From positions 234,058 through 298,057 of the forward strand of contig JANWKT010000001.1 of assembly GCA_025451235.1 (NCBI GenBank): DNA of 64,000 nucleotides, in the 5' to 3' direction. How positions within the stretch are numbered: position 1 is the first letter of the stretch; each line of letters starts with the position of its first letter. Under the pieces are notes generated by a model. That model was not told where the DNA came from. It worked only from the letters and a program-made list of their open reading frames with translations, and did not search any database. Source of the DNA: Flavobacteriales bacterium (lineage in GTDB: Bacteria; Bacteroidota; Bacteroidia; CAIKAF01). Positions 52,353 to 61,034 of this stretch are shown piece after piece. A program made the position numbers and the translations under genes.

Positions 52353-53537
52353 TTAATGTGCCGCAGCATGTTCCTTATGCTCTTCATGTCCTTCCTCTAC
52401 CGCAGCACCTATCATTTGTGCTGTAAGCAGGGTAAAGATATACGCCTGAATTGCTCCTACCAGCAACTCTAATACGAACATCAATGCAGAGAACAACGAA
52501 GTAACAATACCAATACTCACCCCTCCGATCAGGCTTTTTACCATAAAGGTCATACCAATGATGCTCATGATCAAAATATGGCCGGCTGTAATGTTGGCAA
52601 AAAGACGGATCATTAATGCAAAGGGTTTTGAAACCACACTCACCAGTTCCAATACCGCCAAAAATATTTTTAAGGGAACATTTACTCCCGGATACCATAA
52701 TATATGGCCCCAGAAATGTTTTTTCCCGAAGATAAATACCAATAATAAAGATAAGGTCGCCAATACGAAAGTAAAGGCAATATTTCCTGAAACATTCGCT
52801 CCACCAGGGAAGATGGGGATCAAGCCCAATAAATTATTGATCCAGATGAAGAAGAAGATCGTTAAAAGATAGGGTAAGAACTTGGCATATTTCTTCTCTC
52901 CTATAAATGGAATGGCAATATCATTCTTTACAAAAAGAATAATGGACTCCATAGCGTTTTGCAATCCACGTGGAGCGGTATCCGTTCCTCTTTTTTTGTA
53001 GGCCCTCGCAACCGAAATAAAGATCACCAATAAAAGAACTACGGACAATAACAATCCAAAGGTGTTTTTTGTAATGGAAATATCGTAGAAAACATGTGAT
53101 GAACCAATATCGGTTAATTTAGCAGAATGCTTGCCAATCGGGTGACCCTTATCATCTAATTGTAAATGCCCACCCTCAACTATAAACAATTTACCGTGGT
53201 TATAATAATATTTGCCTCTGATCAATCCTGTGGTTGGATCAGGGTTGTGCAATTCTTTACTCAGGAAAACATCGAAGCCTTTACCCGGTTCAAAAATGAT
53301 CAGGGGTAACCAAACATAATAATCACCTGCCAGCGGAAATGAATAATCATCCGCTATATGGTGCATCACATCAAATTTTCCTTCTTTGGAATGTTCTTTA
53401 TGCTCACCGGTTTCTTCGGTAGGCGTAGGTTCTGAATGTGGGTTAGGATCGGAATGTTGTGCAAATGCTGAAAATGCGCCCAAAAACACCCAAAAAACTG
53501 CTGTTAAAATCCTGTTTTTCAAATTGATACGATCCAT
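52353..53537 (-). CDS. atpB: F1Fo ATP synthase subunit a
   Basis: Membrane stator of the proton channel. 394 aa from ATG 53537 (MDRINLKN); an ATG ten codons upstream is possible. There is an N-terminal signal-like segment (AVFWVFLGAFSAFA) and a His/Pro/Glu-rich periplasmic region with HSDPNPHSEPTP, then about six membrane helices. The essential Arg is in LMIRLFANITAGH. A His-rich C-terminus (EEGHEEHKEHAAAH) is present. The length, larger than the ~270 aa of E. coli, is normal for Bacteroidota. First gene of the atpBEFHAG series. Confidence 0.95.
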   Translation of the reverse strand: MDRINLKNRILTAVFWVFLGAFSAFAQHSDPNPHSEPTPTEETGEHKEHSKEGKFDVMHHIADDYSFPLAGDYYVWLPLIIFEPGKGFDVFLSKELHNPDPTTGLIRGKYYYNHGKLFIVEGGHLQLDDKGHPIGKHSAKLTDIGSSHVFYDISITKNTFGLLLSVVLLLVIFISVARAYKKRGTDTAPRGLQNAMESIILFVKNDIAIPFIGEKKYAKFLPYLLTIFFFIWINNLLGLIPIFPGGANVSGNIAFTFVLATLSLLLVFIFGKKHFWGHILWYPGVNVPLKIFLAVLELVSVVSKPFALMIRLFANITAGHILIMSIIGMTFMVKSLIGGVSIGIVTSLFSALMFVLELLVGAIQAYIFTLLTAQMIGAAVEEGHEEHKEHAAAH

Positions 53538-53843
53538 TTTTATTCGACCCCCTTGTTTTTCGACCACAAAAGTAGAAAATAATTGATCAGATAGTATAGA
53601 TGAGCTTACTTTTTCGATTTAAATTAATGAATGGTTGTGAAGAAGTTTTGAACAGAAAACCGGATCAAGAAGGAGGAAGGAAATGGATCCATTTTAAGTA
53701 AAATGCCTTCCAGGTCGGGTTAAAGTGCAATTTAACTGGCATTTACAATAAGCCGGCTCAAGGCATGGCGGGGGAAATCAAATCCAGCCCCAAAAGGTTG
53801 AAGCCTAAAAACGATCTCGAACTTCAAACCTTGAACCTCAAAC
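53538..53843. other. 306-bp gap before atpB with a stem-loop
   Basis: No gene seen. AAATGCC (53701-53707) pairs with GGCATTT (53738-53744) and GTTAAA with TTTAAC inside, giving a strong hairpin. CTTCAAACC...TTGAACC motifs at 53822-53836, with GGTTGAAG upstream, resemble the window's other repeat arrays. The promoter for atpB is expected here, but no clear TAnnTTTG was found. Confidence 0.45.
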
Positions 53844-54218
53844 TTATTTTTCCTTAGGCTTCGACAGGGGTTTTAAGTAAATGATCTCAAACAAGGTGTA
53901 CACCAGATATACTCCCATAAAGATAGCTACGAAATCCTTCGAGATCCCGTCAAAAGCCACATACATAATGGTAAGAAAGGCAAGGGATGCCAGCATTTTA
54001 AAGGCAAGTCCACCCATAAAATTCATGGAAAAGTTCTGAGGGTTTTTTGCAAATGCTTTGCTGAGAAAAAAATGAGTAACCAAGGTGATCAGAAAATAAG
54101 CGGGTATAACGTATGCACATTGCAACGAGAGCTGATCCTTCACCACGAAATAAGCCACCATTAAAATGATGGTAAGGATCGACAAATAGATCACATAGTT
54201 TTTAAACTTTTTATCCAT
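53844..54218 (-). CDS. four-helix membrane protein of the ATP synthase cluster
   Basis: A 124-aa protein with four hydrophobic segments (about 8-24, 32-52, 70-88, 96-116) and a basic C-terminus. It lies 1 bp after atpZ and before atpB, the position of an AtpI-like or DUF6168 protein in other Bacteroidota; the DUF6168 match is from memory and uncertain. A role in assembling the c-ring or in Mg2+/proton handling is inferred from position only. Confidence 0.65.
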   Translation of the reverse strand: MDKKFKNYVIYLSILTIILMVAYFVVKDQLSLQCAYVIPAYFLITLVTHFFLSKAFAKNPQNFSMNFMGGLAFKMLASLAFLTIMYVAFDGISKDFVAIFMGVYLVYTLFEIIYLKPLSKPKEK

Positions 54219-54219
54219 G

Positions 54220-54450
54220 TTATTTTTTAGGTTTTATAAAATCTTTGATGGCAATATATATTCCAGCTCCAATTGAAATAAGCGACAAAACTATAGTAAA
54301 AACCGGACGGGTATGTAAATATGCATCCAATTTAATCCCTCCGAAAACACCTATGCCAATAACAGCAAGCATTTGAAAGGCTATACCAGTATATTTTAAG
54401 GCCGCGTTGGGATTTTTTTTATCCGGATCTTCGGGAGAATTATTTTTCAT
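54220..54450 (-). CDS. atpZ: AtpZ/AtpI family protein
   Basis: A 76-aa, two-helix membrane protein associated with assembly of ATP synthase. The AtpZ pattern is visible: YTGIAFQMLAVIGIGVFGGIKLD in the first helix and FTIVLSLISIGAGIYIAIKDF in the second. ATG 54450 (MKNNSPEDPDKK) is preferred; it overlaps the end of the bactofilin gene by 11 bp, so the two are coupled. An upstream ATG at 54474 lies deeper inside the bactofilin gene. Confidence 0.85.
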   Translation of the reverse strand: MKNNSPEDPDKKNPNAALKYTGIAFQMLAVIGIGVFGGIKLDAYLHTRPVFTIVLSLISIGAGIYIAIKDFIKPKK

Positions 54451-54808
54451 CGCCACCCATGATGCATTTACCATTGAACACTGCTCCAGGCTCTATATTG
54501 ATACTAAATGTATAGATATTGCCCTTGACCATGGATTTGGAAGACAAGGTAGTATTTTCTTTTACCTGCACATCGCCATGCACCGAGCCCATGATATCGG
54601 CGCTCTGTGAATGGATATTCCCTACCACTTCACCTTTTTCACCTACCACCAATTTCCCGGAACAGGTAATGTCACCTTTTATCCTTCCGTCTAAACGCAA
54701 ATGGCCTTCGATGGTAATGCTTCCATCGATCACGGTACCTGCATTGAGTTGGTTGGGGATATTCACCGCCAACGGTTTCTCGGTCTTCTTCTTTACAATT
54801 TTTGCCAT
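54440..54808 (-). CDS. bactofilin
   Basis: A 122-aa polymer-forming cytoskeletal protein. The central region (about 20-110) is the bactofilin beta-helix: TVIDGSITIEGHLRLDGRIKGDITCSGKLVVGEKGEVVGNI with repeats every ~17 residues. It has no membrane segment. Bactofilins scaffold cell-envelope enzymes and define cell shape. It lies 8 bp after the PorW-like gene and overlaps atpZ, so is part of one transcript with both; a link to the T9SS machinery is suggested only by position. Confidence 0.92.
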   Translation of the reverse strand: MAKIVKKKTEKPLAVNIPNQLNAGTVIDGSITIEGHLRLDGRIKGDITCSGKLVVGEKGEVVGNIHSQSADIMGSVHGDVQVKENTTLSSKSMVKGNIYTFSINIEPGAVFNGKCIMGGDEK

Positions 54809-54816
54809 GGAGTTGG

Positions 54817-57354
54817 TTACTTACTGTAGTTGGCTGTATAAAAATTCTGATAATCGGCCATGGATGGAACTTTCATCAGCATCGCAAAATTAGGTGCACT
54901 TACAGCCATGATCTTGCTGGGCGCATTTAGTTTGATGGTGATCGGCATGTTCTTTTCTTCGTACTTATTTACGTACTGCATGGCTTCTGCGCCTGAGGCA
55001 AATTTACGGATCAATATTACCTGACCCGATTGAGGCAAAATGGAATTAGAAATAGAAAATTCCTTGTTCTCGAATTCTATATCATTGAATTCATTGATCT
55101 TTCCAACGGCCCCTGTTACTTTAACGGAGGCATCCGGTATATATATAATCGCAAAGTGTTCCGCTTTGTCATCATATACGAACTCCGCCTTTACATTTAT
55201 TTCAGGATTATCCGTTTTTTTACCATCGATCGCATCCAATAATCGTTGAGCAGTTACAGCACTTTCGGTTCCTTTATATTTTTCTATTACGTATATTAAT
55301 TCCAATTTAAACGAATCACGGCCTCCCACTTTATCGATATTCAGCGCTTTTAGCAACGCAAACCTATGTAGTAAAGCAGATTTACTGTATTCCACAAAAG
55401 CAATGTTGCATGCATTTAAGCTTCCCATATAATCACCACTGGTATACATCATATAAGCATTTGCATAGGCGGGTGTTGCGGCATCGTTGTTCTCATTCTT
55501 TTTTGCAAAGGCCTCGGGATCCAAAATAATGGCTGCATAATCGCTATTAGGATACCTGGTAAGAATAATATCTTTGTTCTTATTCATTTGCTCCTCTTTT
55601 TTCATGGCCTTATACAAATTATAAAGCTGGAAATAAACGATGGGGAAATAATCAACATGGGTTTTGGGGCACCGCGTTTCCAATTCTTCATACGCCTCAG
55701 CAGCTTTTGGAAAATCAAGTATTTTATCTTTATAAATCGTGCCCAGGTTATACAGGGCTTTATAGATCATCTCATTGGATGCTAATATCGCCTCCTCACC
55801 CTTTGGGACCTGACTTACATAGGCATTTACATCATATCTGGGATCTACTACATCCGTGGTTCCTGTATCCACCGGATTGTCTACCAGGAAGCCGACGGCC
55901 TTATTTTGTCGGCGCCAATCATCTTCCAATGGTCGTTGTCCCCATGTCTTTTTAAATTCATTCGATCCTAAAGCTACAGCGGCTGAACTGGTAAAATACC
56001 ATTTCCCATTGCTGCTTTGGTTGCTATTGAATTTTACCGGATTGGTATTCGGGTTGTTTTTTGCTTCCTCATCCGCGGCCTTCAATTCCTCCACATATTT
56101 GGTAAAATAATCAACCAGTTCTAGGCTGTCCATTTTGGATAATTTTTGCAAACTATCCTGGGTTTCAATGATTCTGATATTCTCTACCAACAAGGTAAGG
56201 TTCTCCTTCAACCTCATTACCTCATCATATTTAGGATGGTCATTGGCAAGGGTTACCGACGTACTATCGTAATAACCTTGGGCCAGTTCATATTTCCTAT
56301 CCTCCATATACAGCTCTGCCAACTCTAAATAAGACAAGGCTTGTTGATTGGTATTATCGATGCTGGACCTCAAAGATTTATTCAGGTTCACTACTGCATC
56401 CGATTTTTTATCTTCCTTCAGGTCAATAATGGCGGTGGCATAGTAGATCTGATCGAGGTATTCTATATTCTTCCCGTCCCTCAACATTTTTTTCAATGTT
56501 TTGCGAAGCATTTCGTTGTTGGAATTCTCCGCAGTTCGGGCCATGTTGATCCTGCTTTGGAATTCCATTACATATTCAGGCTTCAGCTTTAATACTTTTG
56601 AGTATGACTCATAGGCTTTTTTATTATCCCCCAGCACCTCATAGATCTGACCGCGGATAAATTCCAGCCTGGCATTTCTCTTCTTGTTTTTTGAAGATTT
56701 GATCGCTTCATCGATATTCTCCAATGCTTTCTCCCATTCTTTCTGACGGATATGGTAATCAGCGATCACTGAATAATATTCAGGTAATAGTTTTTTATGC
56801 ACTCCCCCTTTATCAATTCCACGGATAATGATGCCTGATTCTACAAATTCACCCATTTCGTTATAGGTACGAACCATCCAGATCTTGGCCTCATCCTTGG
56901 TATATTGCTTCTCACTGTTATCGGCCACATGCTTCAGCTGATTGACACCAAGACTATGTTCGAGTTTAAAGAAATTGGCTTTCCCCATGAGCATATAACA
57001 ATCATCAATCCAGCGGTTATACTGTTTTCCATTGATGAACATGCTATGTTTCTTGATCATGATCACGGCCTTTTTAATGGCACGATCGGAATTCGCATTC
57101 ATCGAAGACCAGTTGGTCTTGTCACCATAATCAAAAGTGGGAATGATCTTGCTATAATTGTCTTTACGGGTCTTGCTTAATTCCTGCATTCCTGTTTTAA
57201 TGGCCTCATTTCCATTAAAATACCCGTTATATTTTGTATTGAGATTATGCCAAAACCGGCCCAGGGCTGTATTCTTTTTGGTACTACAGCCTGTTAAGAT
57301 GCCCAGCACGAGAACCAGTGCTAATCCTATTGGTATATGGCGGCGTAAATTCAT
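54817..57354 (-). CDS. porW: T9SS-associated TPR lipoprotein, PorW/SprE-like
   Basis: An 845-aa periplasmic lipoprotein with a lipobox ending at Cys23 (LTGC). The start of the mature protein (STKKNTALGRFWHNLNTKYNGYFNGNEAIKTG) matches PorW/SprE, followed by many TPR-like helical repeats (about 190-640) and a C-terminal beta-rich domain (about 710-845). In Porphyromonas and Flavobacterium it is required for type IX secretion and gliding. Its presence fits the many T9SS cargo genes around. Start is ATG 57354; an ATG three codons earlier is possible. First of a run leading into bactofilin and atpZ. Confidence 0.9.
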   Translation of the reverse strand: MNLRRHIPIGLALVLVLGILTGCSTKKNTALGRFWHNLNTKYNGYFNGNEAIKTGMQELSKTRKDNYSKIIPTFDYGDKTNWSSMNANSDRAIKKAVIMIKKHSMFINGKQYNRWIDDCYMLMGKANFFKLEHSLGVNQLKHVADNSEKQYTKDEAKIWMVRTYNEMGEFVESGIIIRGIDKGGVHKKLLPEYYSVIADYHIRQKEWEKALENIDEAIKSSKNKKRNARLEFIRGQIYEVLGDNKKAYESYSKVLKLKPEYVMEFQSRINMARTAENSNNEMLRKTLKKMLRDGKNIEYLDQIYYATAIIDLKEDKKSDAVVNLNKSLRSSIDNTNQQALSYLELAELYMEDRKYELAQGYYDSTSVTLANDHPKYDEVMRLKENLTLLVENIRIIETQDSLQKLSKMDSLELVDYFTKYVEELKAADEEAKNNPNTNPVKFNSNQSSNGKWYFTSSAAVALGSNEFKKTWGQRPLEDDWRRQNKAVGFLVDNPVDTGTTDVVDPRYDVNAYVSQVPKGEEAILASNEMIYKALYNLGTIYKDKILDFPKAAEAYEELETRCPKTHVDYFPIVYFQLYNLYKAMKKEEQMNKNKDIILTRYPNSDYAAIILDPEAFAKKNENNDAATPAYANAYMMYTSGDYMGSLNACNIAFVEYSKSALLHRFALLKALNIDKVGGRDSFKLELIYVIEKYKGTESAVTAQRLLDAIDGKKTDNPEINVKAEFVYDDKAEHFAIIYIPDASVKVTGAVGKINEFNDIEFENKEFSISNSILPQSGQVILIRKFASGAEAMQYVNKYEEKNMPITIKLNAPSKIMAVSAPNFAMLMKVPSMADYQNFYTANYSK

Positions 57355-57393
57355 GGGCTGCAAAAATAAGATTATAACTTCAACAGACCAATT

Positions 57394-57594
57394 TTATTGC
57401 TTTACACAGCCCGCCTGAACGGCTTCCTCCTGGTAATCGGCCCAACTGGGTGACTGGTCGGTCATGGTCGTTTTATAGGTATCCTCACAAATGGTGGAAT
57501 TGGGATAACCGCTGATATTCTGGCAGGTAAAACACTGCTCCTTGCAGGAAGCCATGAAAATGAAGGCTCCAAATACAATCAAAATCCTTTTCAT
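57394..57594 (-). CDS. small cysteine-rich lipoprotein
   Basis: A 66-aa predicted lipoprotein with signal MKRILIVFGAFIFMASC (lipobox Cys17) and a ~50-residue tail with four more cysteines (EQCFTCQN, TICEDT, AGCVKQ). The start at 57594 is chosen over an ATG two codons earlier. The paired cysteines could form two disulfides or bind metal. It is 39 bp upstream of the PorW-like gene in the same direction. Not recognised. Confidence 0.65.
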   Translation of the reverse strand: MKRILIVFGAFIFMASCKEQCFTCQNISGYPNSTICEDTYKTTMTDQSPSWADYQEEAVQAGCVKQ

Positions 57595-57635
57595 AGTCAT
57601 CTATTACGCTAAAATAGGGGTTTTATTATCCAATA

Positions 57636-58463
57636 TCAATAATATTGATATTTATAGATGGTTAGCTGCTTCGGTACCTGTGTTTTCCCGTCATACACTA
57701 TATCCTCAATCGGATTATCCTTATCATCATAGACGTATCTGTAGACAGCGTGTTCCTGCAATGAATCCGAGCCATTCAAAACCAACATTTCGGTGAGTGA
57801 TCCCTTGTCATCATAGCTAAATTTACAATGTTGCTGTAATTTGCCCTTATAAAATATTTCACTTTTTGTGTTTTTCCCATTTTCATTAAACTCATGGTTA
57901 AAGATCCAATCTAATTCATAGCCAGAATCCATGATTTTTCGATTATATATTTTTTTCTGGATTTCATTTCCTTTATTATCAAACCAGAAACTATCAATGG
58001 AACTTCCCTGGAACTCTTCAACAATTCGTTGATTTTTATCGTTGTAAGTAAAGTAATGCGTAAGAATGATACCCCCATTTCGTATGGTCTCCTCCTTGAT
58101 CTTATTGCCTTTCGTATCATAGGCAAATGTATAATGATGATCCATCCGGGGATCGCCTTGAGCGATTTCTTCCATAATCCTGCCTTGTTCGTCATATTGG
58201 TAAGTATAAAAACACGTATCCCATCCTGAAGAATTCCGCATGATAAATTGAGTTAATTCATCCTTCTCATTGTATTGCCAACCTTTAAATTCAACTGTAT
58301 CCGAATAATTGGGTTCGAATTTTCCCCCTTTATCCGAATAATTGAAAACGTATGTATAACATGTTTTGATTTTGGGCTTTTCGTCCACCTTTTTGCTGTT
58401 CCCTGCTTTACCACAAGCCATGATCACAAGGGCAAGAAAAAGAAATGTGATTCCTGGTTTCAT
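57636..58463 (-). CDS. lipoprotein with RHS/YD-like repeats
   Basis: A 275-aa predicted lipoprotein (lipobox MAC at Cys17, from ATG 58463). The body is a series of ~20-residue YD-type repeats (YTYQYDEQGRIMEEIAQ, FAYDTKGNKIKEE, FTYNDKNQRIVEE, FSYDDKGSLTEML, YVYDDKDNPIED), related to those of RHS and teneurin-like beta structures. No toxin or protease domain follows. The chosen start begins 4 bp after the permease stop. Likely a surface beta-sheet protein; function unknown. Confidence 0.75.
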   Translation of the reverse strand: MKPGITFLFLALVIMACGKAGNSKKVDEKPKIKTCYTYVFNYSDKGGKFEPNYSDTVEFKGWQYNEKDELTQFIMRNSSGWDTCFYTYQYDEQGRIMEEIAQGDPRMDHHYTFAYDTKGNKIKEETIRNGGIILTHYFTYNDKNQRIVEEFQGSSIDSFWFDNKGNEIQKKIYNRKIMDSGYELDWIFNHEFNENGKNTKSEIFYKGKLQQHCKFSYDDKGSLTEMLVLNGSDSLQEHAVYRYVYDDKDNPIEDIVYDGKTQVPKQLTIYKYQYY

Positions 58464-58467
58464 TATT

Positions 58468-59898
58468 TTATGCTTGGGTTTTATTCTTTCGGGTTTTAAA
58501 TAATGCATACAAAGGTATTCCTAAGCCCGTTAACACCAAACCTAATACCGAATTGATCACCTTGGTCTTTCCTAAGTAAAAATGGTGAATATCATTGTAC
58601 AGTGTAATACCTACATATAAAATGGCAAAGCCCATAAAAATAATAGGCAGAATAGGATAACCCTTCATCCGGTAAGGAAATTCTGAAGCCGGGATCTTTT
58701 TACGTAAAATGAAAATCCCATAGGCTGCAAATCCATAAAAGATCCAGGTAATAAAAACAAACATATCCATGAGCATATCAAAAGAGCCGATCAATACCAA
58801 TATGCTGGCCCATGAAGCCTGAAGCCATAAAGCATTAGAAGGCGTATGTTTTGAATTCACTTTGCCTGCAAAAGCAAAGAAGTTTTTTTCCTTGCTCATC
58901 GCAAAGGTAACCCTTGCACAGGGTAAAATATTCCCATTGGCACCTCCCGCAGTAGATATCATTACCAGCAAGGCCACAAATCCGCCTCCTGCGATCCCCA
59001 CTACAATTCGCAAAGCATCGGATGCTACCAGAGGAGAATTTTTCATGGTATCCACGGGGATCATATATAAATAAGCCTCCGTGGTCAATACGTACAATAG
59101 AATGCATATCCCGATCCCGATCATCAAACCACGTGGAATATTTTTCTGTGGATTCTTGATCTCACCCGCAACAAACCCCAAATTGTTCCATCCATCGTAT
59201 GCAGCCAAGGCACCTGTAGTGGCGGCCATAAAGGCCGTTAATACCGCCCAGAAAGAAGCATCAAATCCAGGTGCATGGGTGGTGAGGTTATGTAAGTCTC
59301 CTTTACCCGAAAAGAAAATAACTCCTACCAGAAAAATAAGTGCTCCTACCTTCAGTACTGAAAAGAAAACAGCCACCACTCCGGCTGCTTTCACACTCCG
59401 GGTATTCATCCAGGTAACCACCAGGATCAGGATAATAGCTAATACTTTAACGCCGAGTTGTTCCAATAGGTAAAAGCTCCCTATAAAGGGAATGGTGAGA
59501 CAAAGAGATTGCTCAGTTTCCTTCGCCAACCTGGGAAGTTCAACAAAATATTCGGTATACTGGGCAAACACAAAAGCAATCCCAGCAATGGCGGCGGTAT
59601 TGATCACAACAAAGCCAGCCCATCCGTATAAATAAGCAAAAAACTCCCCGTACATTTTTCTGAAATACATATACTGACCACCGGTCTCTGGCATAGCCGA
59701 ACCTACCTCTGCATTGATCATTCCTCCAAAAAGTGAAACGATACCGGCGATCACCCAGACCAACAAGAGCAATAAAGGTGATCCGAGTTGGGAGGCCATG
59801 GTGGCCGGCTTCATAAAGATGCTACTTCCTATGACCGTCCCGACCACAATAGAGACGGATGCCCAGAGGCCTAGTTTTCTTTGAAGTTGTTGTGACAT
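58468..59898 (-). CDS. APC family amino acid permease
   Basis: A 476-aa inner-membrane transporter with 12 predicted segments. The APC N-terminal motif VSIVVGTVIGSSIFMKPA and the NxxEVGSAMPETGGQYMYFRKMYG region match LAT/YkbA-type amino acid exchangers. It follows the Rieske oxygenase with no spacing (the stop of the oxygenase ends at 59899, this start is at 59898), so they are co-transcribed. Its substrate may feed the oxygenase, such as a quaternary amine or amino acid, but that is an inference. Confidence 0.88.
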   Translation of the reverse strand: MSQQLQRKLGLWASVSIVVGTVIGSSIFMKPATMASQLGSPLLLLLVWVIAGIVSLFGGMINAEVGSAMPETGGQYMYFRKMYGEFFAYLYGWAGFVVINTAAIAGIAFVFAQYTEYFVELPRLAKETEQSLCLTIPFIGSFYLLEQLGVKVLAIILILVVTWMNTRSVKAAGVVAVFFSVLKVGALIFLVGVIFFSGKGDLHNLTTHAPGFDASFWAVLTAFMAATTGALAAYDGWNNLGFVAGEIKNPQKNIPRGLMIGIGICILLYVLTTEAYLYMIPVDTMKNSPLVASDALRIVVGIAGGGFVALLVMISTAGGANGNILPCARVTFAMSKEKNFFAFAGKVNSKHTPSNALWLQASWASILVLIGSFDMLMDMFVFITWIFYGFAAYGIFILRKKIPASEFPYRMKGYPILPIIFMGFAILYVGITLYNDIHHFYLGKTKVINSVLGLVLTGLGIPLYALFKTRKNKTQA

Positions 59899-60993
59899 TT
59901 ATTTGATGAATTCAGCCAGGATCCGATGAAAATGATGAGTGCCTTGTTCACGGGTGACTGAATATCGGCCCTGGTTATAAAACCTGCTGCGGACACCTAT
60001 CTGCACTTTTTCCACGATGGCTTCATCCTCTTTCTCCACTTTATCCAATGCGGCACCGGCCCCTTTTTCCATTTTTGTTTCATCCCATACATAAGTAATA
60101 AATTCCACCTTCGTTTCATTTACACTGATAGGTTTTACCACATTCACTGACAATCCCCATGGATAAAAATTAAACATCATATTAGGGAAAACCCAGAAAT
60201 AATAAGCAGCTATATTTTTGCCATGATCTGGCGATGATGCCGGAAGATCGAAACAATTTTCGGATGTTTTGGAAATACCTACCTGTAAATTGGAATAAGG
60301 AAAAAACAACTCTGTAGAATAATCTCCATAATCCAGTACTGCACTCAGGTCTGCATGAACAAAGGGAACGTGGAACCCTTCAAGGTAATTTTCACAGTAT
60401 AAAGCCCAGTTGGCTTTTACATGAAATTCCCTGGAGAGATCAGGTCGATATACAAATTCATCCAAGGGCATCCAGCTTACCCGCTCCATCATGTCTTTAA
60501 AAAAAACATCTGCCGGGTATTTTTCATGGAGTGATGTAAACAACCATTTAGACCAGCTAAATAGCTGCAAGCTTTTTAAATGATCGGTTTCAGCCGGAAA
60601 ATTTTTTACTTCTTTGAATTCGGGCATGGCATTCAATTGACCATCCAGGTGAAAAGACCTTCCATGGTAACGGCACCGAAGATGTGTAAGCTGACATGGT
60701 TGATCCACCACGATATTTCCCCGGTGGGTACAAACATTTGATAAAAGATGAATTCCTTCTTTATTTCGGGTTAATACCAATGGCTCGCTGAGATAATTTT
60801 CCAATAAAGTAAATGGATATGCATCTCCTTTATCTTTTACCAGGTCGGTACTTCCAATGAACTGCCAGGAAGAGGCAAAGATCTTTTCTTTGCATTCTTC
60901 AAATACATCCTGGCTGGTATAAAAGTCAGCATGGAGAGTTTTGGCTTTGGCAATATCGGGGTCGACAGAAAAATCCTGCATAGGAATGGTCAA
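59899..60993 (-). CDS. Rieske non-heme iron oxygenase, alpha subunit
   Basis: A 364-aa aromatic-ring-hydroxylating-type oxygenase. The Rieske 2Fe-2S ligands are Cys88, His90, Cys107 and His110 (CTHRGN, CRYHGRS). The mononuclear iron site has His208 and His213 in ENYLEGFHVPFVH, the pattern seen in choline monooxygenase and demethylase-type members. No reductase or beta subunit is near, so it relies on electron carriers elsewhere. It abuts an APC permease gene with no gap. Substrate unknown; a quaternary amine or aromatic is possible. Confidence 0.9.
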   Translation of the reverse strand: MTIPMQDFSVDPDIAKAKTLHADFYTSQDVFEECKEKIFASSWQFIGSTDLVKDKGDAYPFTLLENYLSEPLVLTRNKEGIHLLSNVCTHRGNIVVDQPCQLTHLRCRYHGRSFHLDGQLNAMPEFKEVKNFPAETDHLKSLQLFSWSKWLFTSLHEKYPADVFFKDMMERVSWMPLDEFVYRPDLSREFHVKANWALYCENYLEGFHVPFVHADLSAVLDYGDYSTELFFPYSNLQVGISKTSENCFDLPASSPDHGKNIAAYYFWVFPNMMFNFYPWGLSVNVVKPISVNETKVEFITYVWDETKMEKGAGAALDKVEKEDEAIVEKVQIGVRSRFYNQGRYSVTREQGTHHFHRILAEFIK

Positions 60994-61034
60994 TTAGGAT
61001 AATAAATATAATTATTTTTTTCAGCCAGGCTGAA

